From the IMG/VR virus record IMGVR_UViG_3300032954_000016, positions 1 to 55,166 of that record: a DNA stretch of 55,166 bases, one strand, 5' to 3'. The position numbers were made by a program, and so were the translations under genes. Below the pieces are notes generated by a model that searched no databases, was not told where the DNA came from, and worked only from the letters and a program-made list of their open reading frames with translations. Positions 17,568 through 26,015 of this stretch are shown here, in pieces (the first letter of the stretch is position 1; each line of letters opens with the position of its first letter). This stretch comes from a virus.

Positions 17568-17845
17568 CAGCGGGCCTCCATTTCCACGGTGTTCGTCGCG
17601 CCGGGCAGGAACCTGGACGACTGGCAGAACCCGGCGACCTGCAGGCGCCCGTTGATGTCGAACAGCACCGGCTCGCCGCCCACCAGCGGCAGGCAGGACA
17701 GCTTGTCGTCGGCGGCCACCCGCGGCAGCTCGACGCAGAGCCACGGCAGCACCGGCCGCTGCGGCCGCAGCGCCTCGGCCCGCACGCACAGCGCCACGAA
17801 CGCCGCCAGGGCGAGCCACGCCAGGTTTGAAAGCCTCACGCTCAT
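17567..17845 (-). CDS. small secreted or membrane-anchored protein in head-tail region
   Basis: A 92-residue protein starting at ATG 17845 and overlapping its upstream neighbour by TGATG. Residues ~7-24 form a hydrophobic signal or anchor (LAWLALAAFVALCVRAEA). A short Cys-containing domain follows (LPWLCVELPRV ... KLSCLPLVGG ... VAGFCQSS). A signal peptide in the head-tail joining region is unusual. Function unknown. Confidence 0.55.
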   Translation of the reverse strand: MSVRLSNLAWLALAAFVALCVRAEALRPQRPVLPWLCVELPRVAADDKLSCLPLVGGEPVLFDINGRLQVAGFCQSSRFLPGATNTVEMEAR

Positions 17846-18498
17846 CAGTTGTTCATCCTCCCGCCCATGAGCTTCCGCACGCCGTCCTCCAGCGCGGCCT
17901 TGACCGCCGCCAGGTACGCCTCGCGGCTCGGCAGCACCTCGGGCTTGGCGTCCTGCTCGACCTCGGGCACCAGCCAGTAGGCGACCATCATCGCCGAGCG
18001 CGCCCCGATCCCCTTGGACCGCGAGCGCCCGGTCGAGAAGTCGACCAGCGACGCGCCGCCCTGCTGGATGTAGAGGAACTTGGCCCCGGAGCGGAACATG
18101 CCGAACCTGAGCCCCTCGAACTCGCCGGCGCGGTGGCCGTAGAACTCGGCGCGGGCCGGCACCGTCAGCAGCTTGTCGGTCGCGGCGATGCGCGTCTTGC
18201 CCGGGACGCCACCGTTGTACTGGTGCTTCATGGCGCCCGGCGCGTCCGGGTTGTCCACCAGCACCCGCACCCCGTCGAGCGTCGGCTCCCACGCCGTGCC
18301 GCGGGCCGCGCCATCGTAGAACCCCTGCGACGGCCAGCCCTGGCGGTTGGGCGGCAGCCCACGCAGCCAGCCCTGCGTCAACGAGGTCGCCGCGGCGCCC
18401 ACGTGGCGGCGCAGCGCCGACGAGGCCAGCGCCAGCATGAGCTGCGCGACCGCCGGCGAGGCGGCGTCCTTGGTGACGTCTATGGTCAGGTCGTTCAC
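17845..18498 (-). CDS. Mu gpG-like head-tail morphogenesis protein
   Basis: A 217-residue protein with a GTG start at 18498 that overlaps the gpF-like stop (GTGA). It directly follows the gpF-like gene, the usual location of gpG or 'phage virion morphogenesis' proteins needed for head completion. Supporting patterns are SSALRRHVGAAATSLTQG at the N-terminus and a later RHR-free core with AEFYGHRAGEFEGLRFGMF. Similarity is moderate and relies partly on position. Confidence 0.55.
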   Translation of the reverse strand: MNDLTIDVTKDAASPAVAQLMLALASSALRRHVGAAATSLTQGWLRGLPPNRQGWPSQGFYDGAARGTAWEPTLDGVRVLVDNPDAPGAMKHQYNGGVPGKTRIAATDKLLTVPARAEFYGHRAGEFEGLRFGMFRSGAKFLYIQQGGASLVDFSTGRSRSKGIGARSAMMVAYWLVPEVEQDAKPEVLPSREAYLAAVKAALEDGVRKLMGGRMNN

Positions 18499-19835
18499 GG
18501 CTTCACCCCCAGCTCCTCGGCGATGCGAGCCTGCCTCGCGGCCTCCATCGAACGGCCGGCCGCCTCGCCGCCCGCCTTGCCCATCGCCTCGTACTTGGCC
18601 GAGTCCAGCTCCAGCCGCGGCTCCATGCCGCGGAGCTGCTCCAGCGAAATCCTGTTGTCGCCCTGCCCCATGAGCGCCGCGGGTGTTATCTCGCCCTTGC
18701 GGTAGGCGTTGAGCGCGGCCTTGCCGAACGCCTGCTCCTGCTCGGACTGCGAGAACTGGTTGAGGTAGGACTCGAACCCGCCGCTCGGCAGCGGCTCGCC
18801 GAGGTCGCACGGCAGCAGCGAGCAGCGGCACCCGAAGTGCGCCGGGGGCTCGGTCTCCAGGTCGGGCGAGTCGCCGACCGGCTGCTTGTCCGCGTCCCAC
18901 GTCCCGCCGTCCATGAACTGGCAGAACTCGCACACGCGCACGTCCCCGGCCGAGACCCAGGTGAAGCCCATCTGGTCGCCCGCGCCCATGGCGTCGAACG
19001 AGAGCGCGTCGGCGTCCGAGGCGATGGCGGTCACGGCGGCCTGCAGTAGCTTGGCCACCGAGTTGTCGGTCGTGTCGAACAAGCGGACGCCGACCGAGAT
19101 GGCCTTGAGCGCGTCGTCCAGCCCGGCCGCGGCGTGGACTACCTCCCCGGCGTCGGTGACGTACCGGCGCGTCGAGGCGATGACCTCGGCCTCCGGCGTC
19201 AGCTCCAGCCCGAGCCGCTCGACGGCCTCGCGGGCGGTGCAGCCCGCGTCCGCCGCCTGCCGCAGCGCGGCCTTGAGCCGGAACAGCAGGTCGGACTGTA
19301 TCTTGTCGAGGTGGTCTGACAGCGGAGCGCCGAGCACCAGCTTTTGTGCTGATGGGTTCGAGCCGGCGGGACTTTGCCCGGAGCCGGCCGTGGTGGTGAA
19401 ATGCCCGGCGCCCGCTGAAATCGCCTGCTGCAAAAGTATCTTGTGGAGCTGGTCCGCGTCGTCGGCCAGCTCGCCCTTGAGCCAGTCGAAGGCCGCCGCG
19501 GCCTCGCGGTCGAGCTCCGTGAAGATGCTCGGCAGCGCGTCCGGCCCGAAGCCGCCCTTGTGCGACATGACGTCCTTGGCCATCTGCTTCTCCAGCTGCT
19601 GAAGCCGCGACCGGCACTTGGCCGCGAGCCAGTTGCCGACCGACACCAGCCGTGCGGCGCGCAGCACCGCGAACGCGGCGTGGCGCTGGTTCGGCGAGTC
19701 TGGCGCGGCCTTGGCCGCTGCAATCACATTCTCAACGCGCTCGGCGAGCGCGATCCGCTCGTCGAACGAAGCGAGCAAGCGCTCGGCGCGGCGGCCGAGC
19801 TGCTCGCGGCGGATGAGCGAGGAGAGCGTCAGCAC
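18495..19835 (-). CDS. Mu gpF/SPP1 gp7-like minor head protein
   Basis: A 446-residue protein with a GTG start at 19835 that overlaps the stop of the small gene upstream. The C-terminal part carries the family signature: VCEFCQFMDGG, then a spacer, then PPAHFGCRCSLLP (two Cys, then His and CRC). This defines the phage head morphogenesis domain. The protein sits inside the capsid and is sometimes ejected with DNA. The N-terminal half is helical. The next gene is gpG-like, as in Mu-type head modules. Confidence 0.75.
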   Translation of the reverse strand: MLTLSSLIRREQLGRRAERLLASFDERIALAERVENVIAAAKAAPDSPNQRHAAFAVLRAARLVSVGNWLAAKCRSRLQQLEKQMAKDVMSHKGGFGPDALPSIFTELDREAAAAFDWLKGELADDADQLHKILLQQAISAGAGHFTTTAGSGQSPAGSNPSAQKLVLGAPLSDHLDKIQSDLLFRLKAALRQAADAGCTAREAVERLGLELTPEAEVIASTRRYVTDAGEVVHAAAGLDDALKAISVGVRLFDTTDNSVAKLLQAAVTAIASDADALSFDAMGAGDQMGFTWVSAGDVRVCEFCQFMDGGTWDADKQPVGDSPDLETEPPAHFGCRCSLLPCDLGEPLPSGGFESYLNQFSQSEQEQAFGKAALNAYRKGEITPAALMGQGDNRISLEQLRGMEPRLELDSAKYEAMGKAGGEAAGRSMEAARQARIAEELGVKP

Positions 19836-20101
19836 GACACCAGCCTCCCTCCTCGGAGCCAGCCGTGCCACTGGCCGGGGGCCAGGATGCTCGGCGTCAG
19901 CGTCGGCTTGTCCTCGTTGCCGTCCCACGTCCAGATTCGGACCCCGGCCGCAGGCTGCCTCGAAATCGAGATTGCATCCGGGCCGCCGGTGCCTGGCAGC
20001 CAGAGAAAGATGTGCCGGCGGTCGTCGTCGTAGCAGAAGTCGCCCGGCTTGAGGATGGCGCCCATCTCGACGCGGCGGCAGTCTATAGACTCGGTGTTCA
20101 T
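19829..20101 (-). CDS. DUF6527-like small protein
   Basis: A 90-residue protein starting at ATG 20101, ATGA-coupled to the upstream gene. It shows the pattern FLWLPGTGGPDAISISRQ ... RIWTWDGNEDKPTLTPSIL ... WHGWLRGGRL, the arrangement of DUF6527 (LPG, W.WnGn..kPTl.PSi, then W.L..G). Role unknown; such genes are scattered in phages and prophages. It is inserted between head genes. Confidence 0.65.
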   Translation of the reverse strand: MNTESIDCRRVEMGAILKPGDFCYDDDRRHIFLWLPGTGGPDAISISRQPAAGVRIWTWDGNEDKPTLTPSILAPGQWHGWLRGGRLVSC

Positions 20102-20877
20102 AGCGTCCCGAGCTGGTTGACCTCGCGCTCCGGCGGCGACTCGTCCCACGGCGCCACGAACGGCCCGTAGGTCCGCAGGTCGTACTCCCCGCGCACCCGG
20201 CGCCCCTCGGCGACGTTGGCGGCCACGGCGGCGCGCTGCACGCGCCCGGTGAAGCCCGATCCGGCCGGCAGCCCGCCGACCCCGGTCACCTGGAACGAGG
20301 TCGCGGCGGCGTAGAAGTCGCCGGCGCCGGTCAGGGTGGTCGTCCCGCACACCAGCGTCGCCTCGTTCGGCCCCGGCCAGAAGTAGTAGTGCCCTCCGAG
20401 CTCCAGCACGTTGGTCATGGTGAACTGCGGCGCCCCGTCGTAGGTCTGGCCGCGGGCGATGTTCCAGCCTTTGCCGACATACGCGGGCGAGCTCGGCCAC
20501 GGGAAGTTCAGCCCCTTGCGGAGCCGCTCGACGTAGGCGCGGGCGTCCTTGACGATGTCGACCCACAGCCCGACCATCGTGCCCTGCATGGTCACCTGGA
20601 CGGCCGCCAGGTTCGGCGTGCCGGCCACCAGGTCGTTCACCGCCAGCACGTAGACGTGCCGCTCGGCGCCCGGCGGGACGGTCGCGCCGTCGCTGGACAG
20701 CGGCACCGCGCCGCCCTCGGACACGGCGGAGCGGACGTTGGCGACCCAGTTGGCGATGAGAGGCGCGGATTGGTCCGCGCCGCTGATGGTGGTCGCGGCG
20801 TTGCGGAGGAGCTGCGCCAGCAGCGCGGCGAACACCGGGCTGGTGTTGGTCGGCTTGACCCAAACGAACTCGGCCAT
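20098..20877 (-). CDS. virion or neck protein of unknown function
   Basis: A 259-residue protein starting at ATG 20877 with GAGAAAGG upstream. It is mainly Ala/Val/Gly-rich and predicted beta-rich, with a DSRG-free C-terminus ending in a charged tail. It begins MAEFVWVKPTNTSPVFAAL. It follows a capsid-region gene and starts a new overlapping gene run after the inverted repeat at 20898-20932. A head-decoration or connector role is plausible from position only. Confidence 0.55.
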   Translation of the reverse strand: MAEFVWVKPTNTSPVFAALLAQLLRNAATTISGADQSAPLIANWVANVRSAVSEGGAVPLSSDGATVPPGAERHVYVLAVNDLVAGTPNLAAVQVTMQGTMVGLWVDIVKDARAYVERLRKGLNFPWPSSPAYVGKGWNIARGQTYDGAPQFTMTNVLELGGHYYFWPGPNEATLVCGTTTLTGAGDFYAAATSFQVTGVGGLPAGSGFTGRVQRAAVAANVAEGRRVRGEYDLRTYGPFVAPWDESPPEREVNQLGTL

Positions 20878-20897
20878 CGGGCGGCCTTTCTCGGTTG

Positions 20898-20932
20898 CCC
20901 GGCGCGCCGTGCCTATACCGCGGCGCGCCGGG
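20898..20932. terminator. 12-bp perfect inverted repeat (hairpin or operator)
   Basis: Arms 20898-20909 and 20921-20932 are exact reverse complements (CCCGGCGCGCCG type) around an 11-base loop. No U-tract follows on the minus strand, so it is not a standard intrinsic terminator. The loop holds a TATAGG -10-like hexamer, so it could instead be an operator. It separates the gene at 20950-21600 from the next run. Confidence 0.5.
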
Positions 20933-20949
20933 ACGGGTTCAGCCGCCGG

Positions 20950-21600
20950 TCACTGGACCAGCGGGATGATCTGGTAGTTGGTCACCCACGCCGTGTTGGT
21001 CATGCCCACCGTCCCCAGGCTCAGCAGCCACACCTGCATCGGCGACGCGTACGCGGGCGTCGAGTACGGCGTGTAGAGCACGTTGGTGGACGAGTAGGTC
21101 CCCGAGGTGTACCCCAGCGGCAGCGAGACGGACGCGAACGTGCCGATGGGCGTCGACGTGCTGATGGTGTACCCCTGCAGGTTGGTCTTGACGATGGTCG
21201 GCGTGCCGACCGTCTCCAGCAGCGTGGCGATGACGTTGTTGGTCGTGTTGCCGGCCGCCATGGTCGCGGCGGTGCCGCCGAGCTGCGCGGTCATCTGGAG
21301 CGCGAAGTAGTTCCCGGAGCCGATGGAGCTCAGGAGCACGGCGTTGCTGACGGTGGTCGTGCCCCCGACGATGTAGCTCGGGTAGAGGCCGTTGGTGCCC
21401 CAGTTCCCGGTCGGGGTGTTGGTGCCCCACTGCGCGGAGCCGTTGGTCGCGGTGAGCGGCGAGCCGTACTGGCTGTTGATGAGCGGCGTCGGGCCGCCGT
21501 AGTAGCTGCCGGCGGTCGCCAGGGCTGCCAGGCCGACCAGCAGCGCGCCGGCGAGGAGCCGGCCTTTCCACTCGCGGGTGATTTTCGTGATTGTGTTCAT
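20950..21600 (-). CDS. secreted Thr/Gly/Asn-rich protein following the capsid gene
   Basis: A 216-residue protein starting at ATG 21600 with AGAAAG upstream. Residues ~14-33 form a signal or anchor (GRLLAGALLVGLAALATAGS). The mature part is low-complexity and rich in Gly, Thr, Asn, Ser and Tyr, like a fibrous surface protein. It lies between the major capsid gene and head-completion genes, where a decoration protein would be expected, but the Sec signal argues for export. Function unknown. Confidence 0.6.
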   Translation of the reverse strand: MNTITKITREWKGRLLAGALLVGLAALATAGSYYGGPTPLINSQYGSPLTATNGSAQWGTNTPTGNWGTNGLYPSYIVGGTTTVSNAVLLSSIGSGNYFALQMTAQLGGTAATMAAGNTTNNVIATLLETVGTPTIVKTNLQGYTISTSTPIGTFASVSLPLGYTSGTYSSTNVLYTPYSTPAYASPMQVWLLSLGTVGMTNTAWVTNYQIIPLVQ

Positions 21601-21679
21601 TGTCGTTCTTTCTCTTTTCGGTTTGCGATTGGTTGGTTGCGGGCGGCCCGGGCTGGCGCCGCCCACGTCGTCGTCCTGG

Positions 21680-23395
21680 TTACGGCAGCACCACGAAGCC
21701 CTGGCGCGGGTCGCCCTGCGCGAAGCTGTACATGAGGCCCGTGTCCACGATGGTCTGCTCCAGGTTGTGGTCGACCCGTTTCTTGACCAGCAGCGAGAGG
21801 CCGCTGTCGGGCTCGGTCACGATCTCCAGCGAGGCCGTCTGCGGGATGTCGCCGAGGATCTTGTTGTAGTCCTGCGGGATGCGCGCCACGAAGATGGCCG
21901 AGGCGCTGTTGCCGGCGAAGCCGACGCCGTTGGCCGCCGTGGTCGGGGCCTGGTTGGGGTCGGTGATGGTCACCAGCGCGCCCGCCGCGTAGGCCGAGAG
22001 CTGGGACTCGAGCACCTTGACGCCGAACAGGACCGGCAGCTCGCCGTCCTCGAACGCGCCGAGGTCCTTCTTGATGAGCGCCAGGATGGCCTTGGCCGAG
22101 AGCAGGTTGCCGTCGGCGAGGATGGCGTCGTGGTAGGCCGAGTTGAGGATGAGGAAGCGCCCGACGTCGGGCATCTTGTTCATCGAGAACTTGTTCTTGA
22201 CCGCGATCACGTTCGACAGGCCCATCGGGTTGGTCGAGGGCGGCCCGACCGGCGCCTTGCTGCCGCACAGGCTGAACGCCGCGGTGGAGACGCCGCTCCA
22301 GGTCGCGCCGAAGAGCGCGGTCAGCAGGTCTTTGTTGACCTGCTCGGTCAGGCTGTAGAGCTGCGCGTCGTACTGCTCGCCCGGCAGGTTGCGGAGCGTC
22401 GCGGACAGGGTCAGGTTGTTGAACAGGAGCGTGACGCCCTTGTAGTTGTTCAGCACGATGTTCACGTCGGTCGTCGAGGCCGTCGAGCGCGTCTGCGTCC
22501 CGGAGGTCTGGACCGTGCCGGCCGGGTTGGCGGCCGTGACGGTCGCCTTCCAGGTGGCGATGGTCGACGCGTCGGTGGTCATGCCGACGCCCGGCACGAA
22601 GGTCGCCACCGTCGGGGGCGTGACGTAGCGGGTGATGACGTTCTGGCCGAACAGGACCGCCTCGGCCCGCAGGTCGGTGGTGATCTTGTCCAGGAACGTC
22701 AGCTTGTTCTTGAGGAACCCGAAGGTCTTGGTGAGCATCACCAGCCCCGTGGCCAGCGTTCCGACCGCCGGGTTGTTGGTGTTGTCCACGTTGTCCGCCG
22801 CGGTGATGACGTCGCGGAACCGGAAGTTCTCGCCCTTGGTGTAGATGGGCATCACGTGCTCGGCCATGACGAGCCCGGTGTCGCGGGCCAGGACCATGGC
22901 CTCCTTCATGCGGCCGTCCCGGATGAGCCTGTCCATCGGCTCGCGGGCCTTGATGTAGCCGTTCTCCAGCGCGTCCTTGAGGCTGGTGCGGACGACCTGG
23001 AGGCCGCCGCGGGTCCCGTCGGTGCCGTCGGTCAGGCGACCGGTGTGGTTCGCGTTGGCGGTCGCCAGCGGCTTGTGCTCGGCCTCCAGCAGCCGGACCA
23101 CGATGTCGGCGCCGATGCCCTGCTCCTCGTACTGCTTGAGGCAGGCCGCCTGGACGACCTCGTCCTTGGGCGCGATGGCGCCGCTGTCCTTGAGCTTCTG
23201 GACGGCGGTGATGATGCTCTGTTTCCCGGCCTCGCGCTGCGCCTGGATCGTCTCCCACTCCCGTGCGGTGACGAACAGGCCGGCGTCGAGCCCGGCTTGT
23301 AGTTTGTCGGGTTCAACCTCGCCCGGGTCGCCGCGCTTGACTGAACCAGCCGCGGTCTTGCAGGCTTTGATGAACACGATTTTGATTTTGTTCAT
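21680..23395 (-). CDS. major capsid protein (HK97-fold, extended N-terminus)
   Basis: A 571-residue protein starting at ATG 23395; a leader with AAGAGAAAGAG precedes it. An N-terminal charged helical region (~1-150) precedes the shell domain, as in capsid proteins with a delta-domain or fused scaffold. Recognisable shell features include YTKGENFRFRDVITAADN, LFNNLTLSATLRNLPGEQYDAQLYSLTEQVNKDLLTALFG and a C-terminal IPQTASLEIVTEPDSGLSLLVKKRVDH stretch, the 'strongly acidic then basic' pattern near the end of HK97-type capsids. It follows the protease/scaffold gene, as expected. Confidence 0.8.
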   Translation of the reverse strand: MNKIKIVFIKACKTAAGSVKRGDPGEVEPDKLQAGLDAGLFVTAREWETIQAQREAGKQSIITAVQKLKDSGAIAPKDEVVQAACLKQYEEQGIGADIVVRLLEAEHKPLATANANHTGRLTDGTDGTRGGLQVVRTSLKDALENGYIKAREPMDRLIRDGRMKEAMVLARDTGLVMAEHVMPIYTKGENFRFRDVITAADNVDNTNNPAVGTLATGLVMLTKTFGFLKNKLTFLDKITTDLRAEAVLFGQNVITRYVTPPTVATFVPGVGMTTDASTIATWKATVTAANPAGTVQTSGTQTRSTASTTDVNIVLNNYKGVTLLFNNLTLSATLRNLPGEQYDAQLYSLTEQVNKDLLTALFGATWSGVSTAAFSLCGSKAPVGPPSTNPMGLSNVIAVKNKFSMNKMPDVGRFLILNSAYHDAILADGNLLSAKAILALIKKDLGAFEDGELPVLFGVKVLESQLSAYAAGALVTITDPNQAPTTAANGVGFAGNSASAIFVARIPQDYNKILGDIPQTASLEIVTEPDSGLSLLVKKRVDHNLEQTIVDTGLMYSFAQGDPRQGFVVLP

Positions 23396-23489
23396 TCGCT
23401 TGTCTCTTTCTCTTTTGGTTGTTGTCGTTGTTCCGCGTTCGGTTCGGCGGCGGTCGCCGTTCGCCCCCGAGGGCAAATCCTGAAAGTCG

Positions 23490-25862
23490 TCAGCCGGCCA
23501 CGCCGCTCACGGCGCGCATCAGCTCGGCGGCGGACTCGATGTCGTCCACGGCCGACTTGGGGCGCCCGGTCATGCCGGCCAGCACGGTCTCGGCGCTCGG
23601 CGGCAGCGTCACGGCCGCCAGCACGGAGTCGATCTCCGACTGAGTGTCCACGGCCCCGACCGCCGGCGTCTCCATCTTCTCGGACGCGTACAGCGCCTTG
23701 AGCTTGGCGATCGCCTTGGCCTTGTCCGGCCCCTCGTACTTGTTGCCGCGGTAGCCGCCGTGCAGCGCGGCCCACGCCGCGCCCATCAGGCGGTGGTCGG
23801 GCTTGCCGTTGGTGTGCGTCGGCAGGTGGTCCTCGCCGTCCTTCTTGACCAGGTGCCCGCCCTGCTTGTCCTCGGCCTTGACCAGCGAGGCGAAGACCGT
23901 GTCCAGCTCCTTGAGCCCGGCGGCGGACGTGACCTTCGCGTGCTGCGCGGCCATCTCGCCGTGGTACGCGGCCGCGTCCTGGTGGTACTGCTTGACCGCG
24001 GCGCCCTTGGCCCGGTAGCCGGCCTCCTGGTGCGAGTACATCGCGTCCCGGTGCGCGCCGCCCTTGGTGCCGTGGCCCTCGCCGTCGGGCAGGTGCTCGT
24101 CGGCCGCCTCGGCGACCGCGCTCTTGAAGTTGGCCTTGCGGTGCATGGCCTGGACGTCGTCGGACTCCTTGCCGACCGCCGCGTCGGACGGCTTATCGGG
24201 CATCTCGCACTCGTCCTCGGCGCCGTCCTCGGCGGCCACCGTGTTCGCGGCCTGGCGCGCCTTGACCGGCGGCATGGCCCGGAACGCGGGCTTGTTGGTC
24301 AGCGTGCCGAGGATGCGGTCGACGCCCGTGATGTGCGCCGGTGTCTCCTCGTGGCCGCGGACGCCCGGCGGAAAGTAGAACTGCGGCTTCTCGCACTCGC
24401 AGGCCTGGATTGTGTCGTCGCAGCGGCTGCACTTGCACTTGGTGTACTCCGCGTCGGTGGCGAAGCTCGGCGACCAGGACCGCCAGTTCCGCTTGTTCAC
24501 GTCCTCGGCGCCGTCGCCGCTCGGCTCGGCGGCCAGCAGGATGCAGGGCTCGCCGTACACCGGGTCGTCGCCCGCGGTGAAGATGCCCGCCTCGACCTTG
24601 CGCGCCCACACGCTGGCCTTCTTCTCGTCGTGCTCGTAGCAGCCGTACAGGTCTTGCTTGGGCGCCTCGCGCTTGAGCTCCTCGGCGCTGGCCTGGCAGA
24701 CCGCCGCGTCCCGGTCCGGGTCCACTTCCACCGTCAGGTGGATGGACGCCGGCCGCCCCTTGGTGATGGGGCCGCTGAACCCGGCGTCGATGGTGTGGAT
24801 GCCCGCCGGCATGTAGCAGAACTTGACCGGCTGGTCCTGCGCCCACTGCGGCGACGCGTCAGCCCGCAGCGCGGAGCCTGACGCCCGGCAGTGGACGAGG
24901 TCGTGGGAAGGTTGGTTGCTGCCTTTGAGGTGAGGTACGGTCGCGCCTTTGAAGCCGGTGTGCGTCGTGACATGGGACCTGCCTGGGTCGGCGTTCTCTT
25001 GGTCGTTCATTCCCTCGGTCCATTTCTCGGCATCCTCCTTCGTGTCGAAGTGGGACGAGTGCACTTCGGTCGCGCCGCCCAAAAGAAGCTTGTCGGGCTT
25101 GGCGAATATATGGCCGCGGTAGGTCTGCTTTCCGCCTCCCGGTCGGCGCCCGCTCCCGGGGACGCCCGCCTTGACCACGTCCTTGAGCGCCGCCAGGCTG
25201 GCGTCGACCGCCTCGCGCTGCGCCTCCTTGTCGTCCTCGCCGTGCGCCTCGGCGCAGGCGTCGTGCGCGGCCATCGCCCGGGCGTGCTTCGAGGCCTGGT
25301 CGGCGTTGCCGACCTTGGCGTGCGCCATCATCGCGCTCTTGTGCGCCTGCGCGGCCTTCTCGTGCAGGTTGCGCGCCTGCTCGTGGTCGGCCTCGTCCTG
25401 CGACTCGACCGCCTCCATGCTCGCCTGGTGCGCGGCCTGGCTCGCCGCGTCGGCGGCGCCGGTCTTGCGCGTGGCATGACCCGACGCGGCCCCGTCGCTG
25501 GTGCCGGCGGCCTTGACCACCGGAACGCCGTTGAAGCACAGCGTCGCCTCGACATAAACGGTCTTGCGCACCACCTCGGTCTCGCCTTCGCCGAGCTCGG
25601 TCACCTCGCCGTCCTCGACGGTCAACGGGACCTCGTAATACTTGCCGTCGGCGGCGCTGATAACCGCCTTGAACGCGGTGCCGTCCAACAATAGGTCGCA
25701 GCACCAGATGCCGCCGCACTTCATGTTGGTGTTGGCGCCGGTCGCCGGCTGGTTGAACCGGCTGTCCGAGTTGGCCAGCGCGCAGACTTGCTGGCGCAGG
25801 TCGTCGAGCGTTATCTCCGAGGCGTCCTGCGCCTTGACGATGGTCTTCAAAGTGTGCTTCAT
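23490..25862 (-). CDS. Mu gpI-like prohead protease/scaffold, large multidomain
   Basis: A 790-residue protein starting at ATG 25862 with a strong GAAAGGA site. In order it has a small N-terminal beta domain; an Ala/His-rich helical region with AHQA, AHKS and AHAK repeats; a middle GRPASIHLTVEVDPDRDAAV domain; a Cys cluster (CKCSRCDDTIQACECEK); then RSWSPSFATDAEY and ILGTLTNKPAFRAMPPVKAR. That last pair is the signature seen in Mu gpI-like proteases ('SPeF ... LTNnPAf'). The C-terminal helices may act as scaffold. It is longer than usual for the family (about 350-400 residues). It lies between portal and capsid, as expected. Confidence 0.65.
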   Translation of the reverse strand: MKHTLKTIVKAQDASEITLDDLRQQVCALANSDSRFNQPATGANTNMKCGGIWCCDLLLDGTAFKAVISAADGKYYEVPLTVEDGEVTELGEGETEVVRKTVYVEATLCFNGVPVVKAAGTSDGAASGHATRKTGAADAASQAAHQASMEAVESQDEADHEQARNLHEKAAQAHKSAMMAHAKVGNADQASKHARAMAAHDACAEAHGEDDKEAQREAVDASLAALKDVVKAGVPGSGRRPGGGKQTYRGHIFAKPDKLLLGGATEVHSSHFDTKEDAEKWTEGMNDQENADPGRSHVTTHTGFKGATVPHLKGSNQPSHDLVHCRASGSALRADASPQWAQDQPVKFCYMPAGIHTIDAGFSGPITKGRPASIHLTVEVDPDRDAAVCQASAEELKREAPKQDLYGCYEHDEKKASVWARKVEAGIFTAGDDPVYGEPCILLAAEPSGDGAEDVNKRNWRSWSPSFATDAEYTKCKCSRCDDTIQACECEKPQFYFPPGVRGHEETPAHITGVDRILGTLTNKPAFRAMPPVKARQAANTVAAEDGAEDECEMPDKPSDAAVGKESDDVQAMHRKANFKSAVAEAADEHLPDGEGHGTKGGAHRDAMYSHQEAGYRAKGAAVKQYHQDAAAYHGEMAAQHAKVTSAAGLKELDTVFASLVKAEDKQGGHLVKKDGEDHLPTHTNGKPDHRLMGAAWAALHGGYRGNKYEGPDKAKAIAKLKALYASEKMETPAVGAVDTQSEIDSVLAAVTLPPSAETVLAGMTGRPKSAVDDIESAAELMRAVSGVAG

Positions 25863-26015
25863 ATCGTTTCCTTTCGCTGTCTCAGGCGCGTTCGCGTACA
25901 GCGCCTGCAAATGTTTGACCGCCATCCTCTTCGTCTCCGACTCGCCCTCGTCGGCGCCGGTGTCCCGACGCACGACGTGCCACTTGCCGTTCATTTTCTT
26001 GAGCTTCCACGGCAT
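25863..26015 (-). CDS. small lysine-rich protein, in frame with the downstream protease
   Basis: Begins at ATG 26015, overlapping the portal stop by TGATG: MPWKLKKMNGKWHVVRRDTG, ending near LQALYANAPE. Similar ~45-residue proteins sit between portal and protease genes in other phages. No stop codon separates it from the protease, so as sequenced it is a 51-residue N-terminal extension of it. The GAAAGGA site before ATG 25862 shows the protease can start separately. A one-base error near the end would create a stop. Confidence 0.55.
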
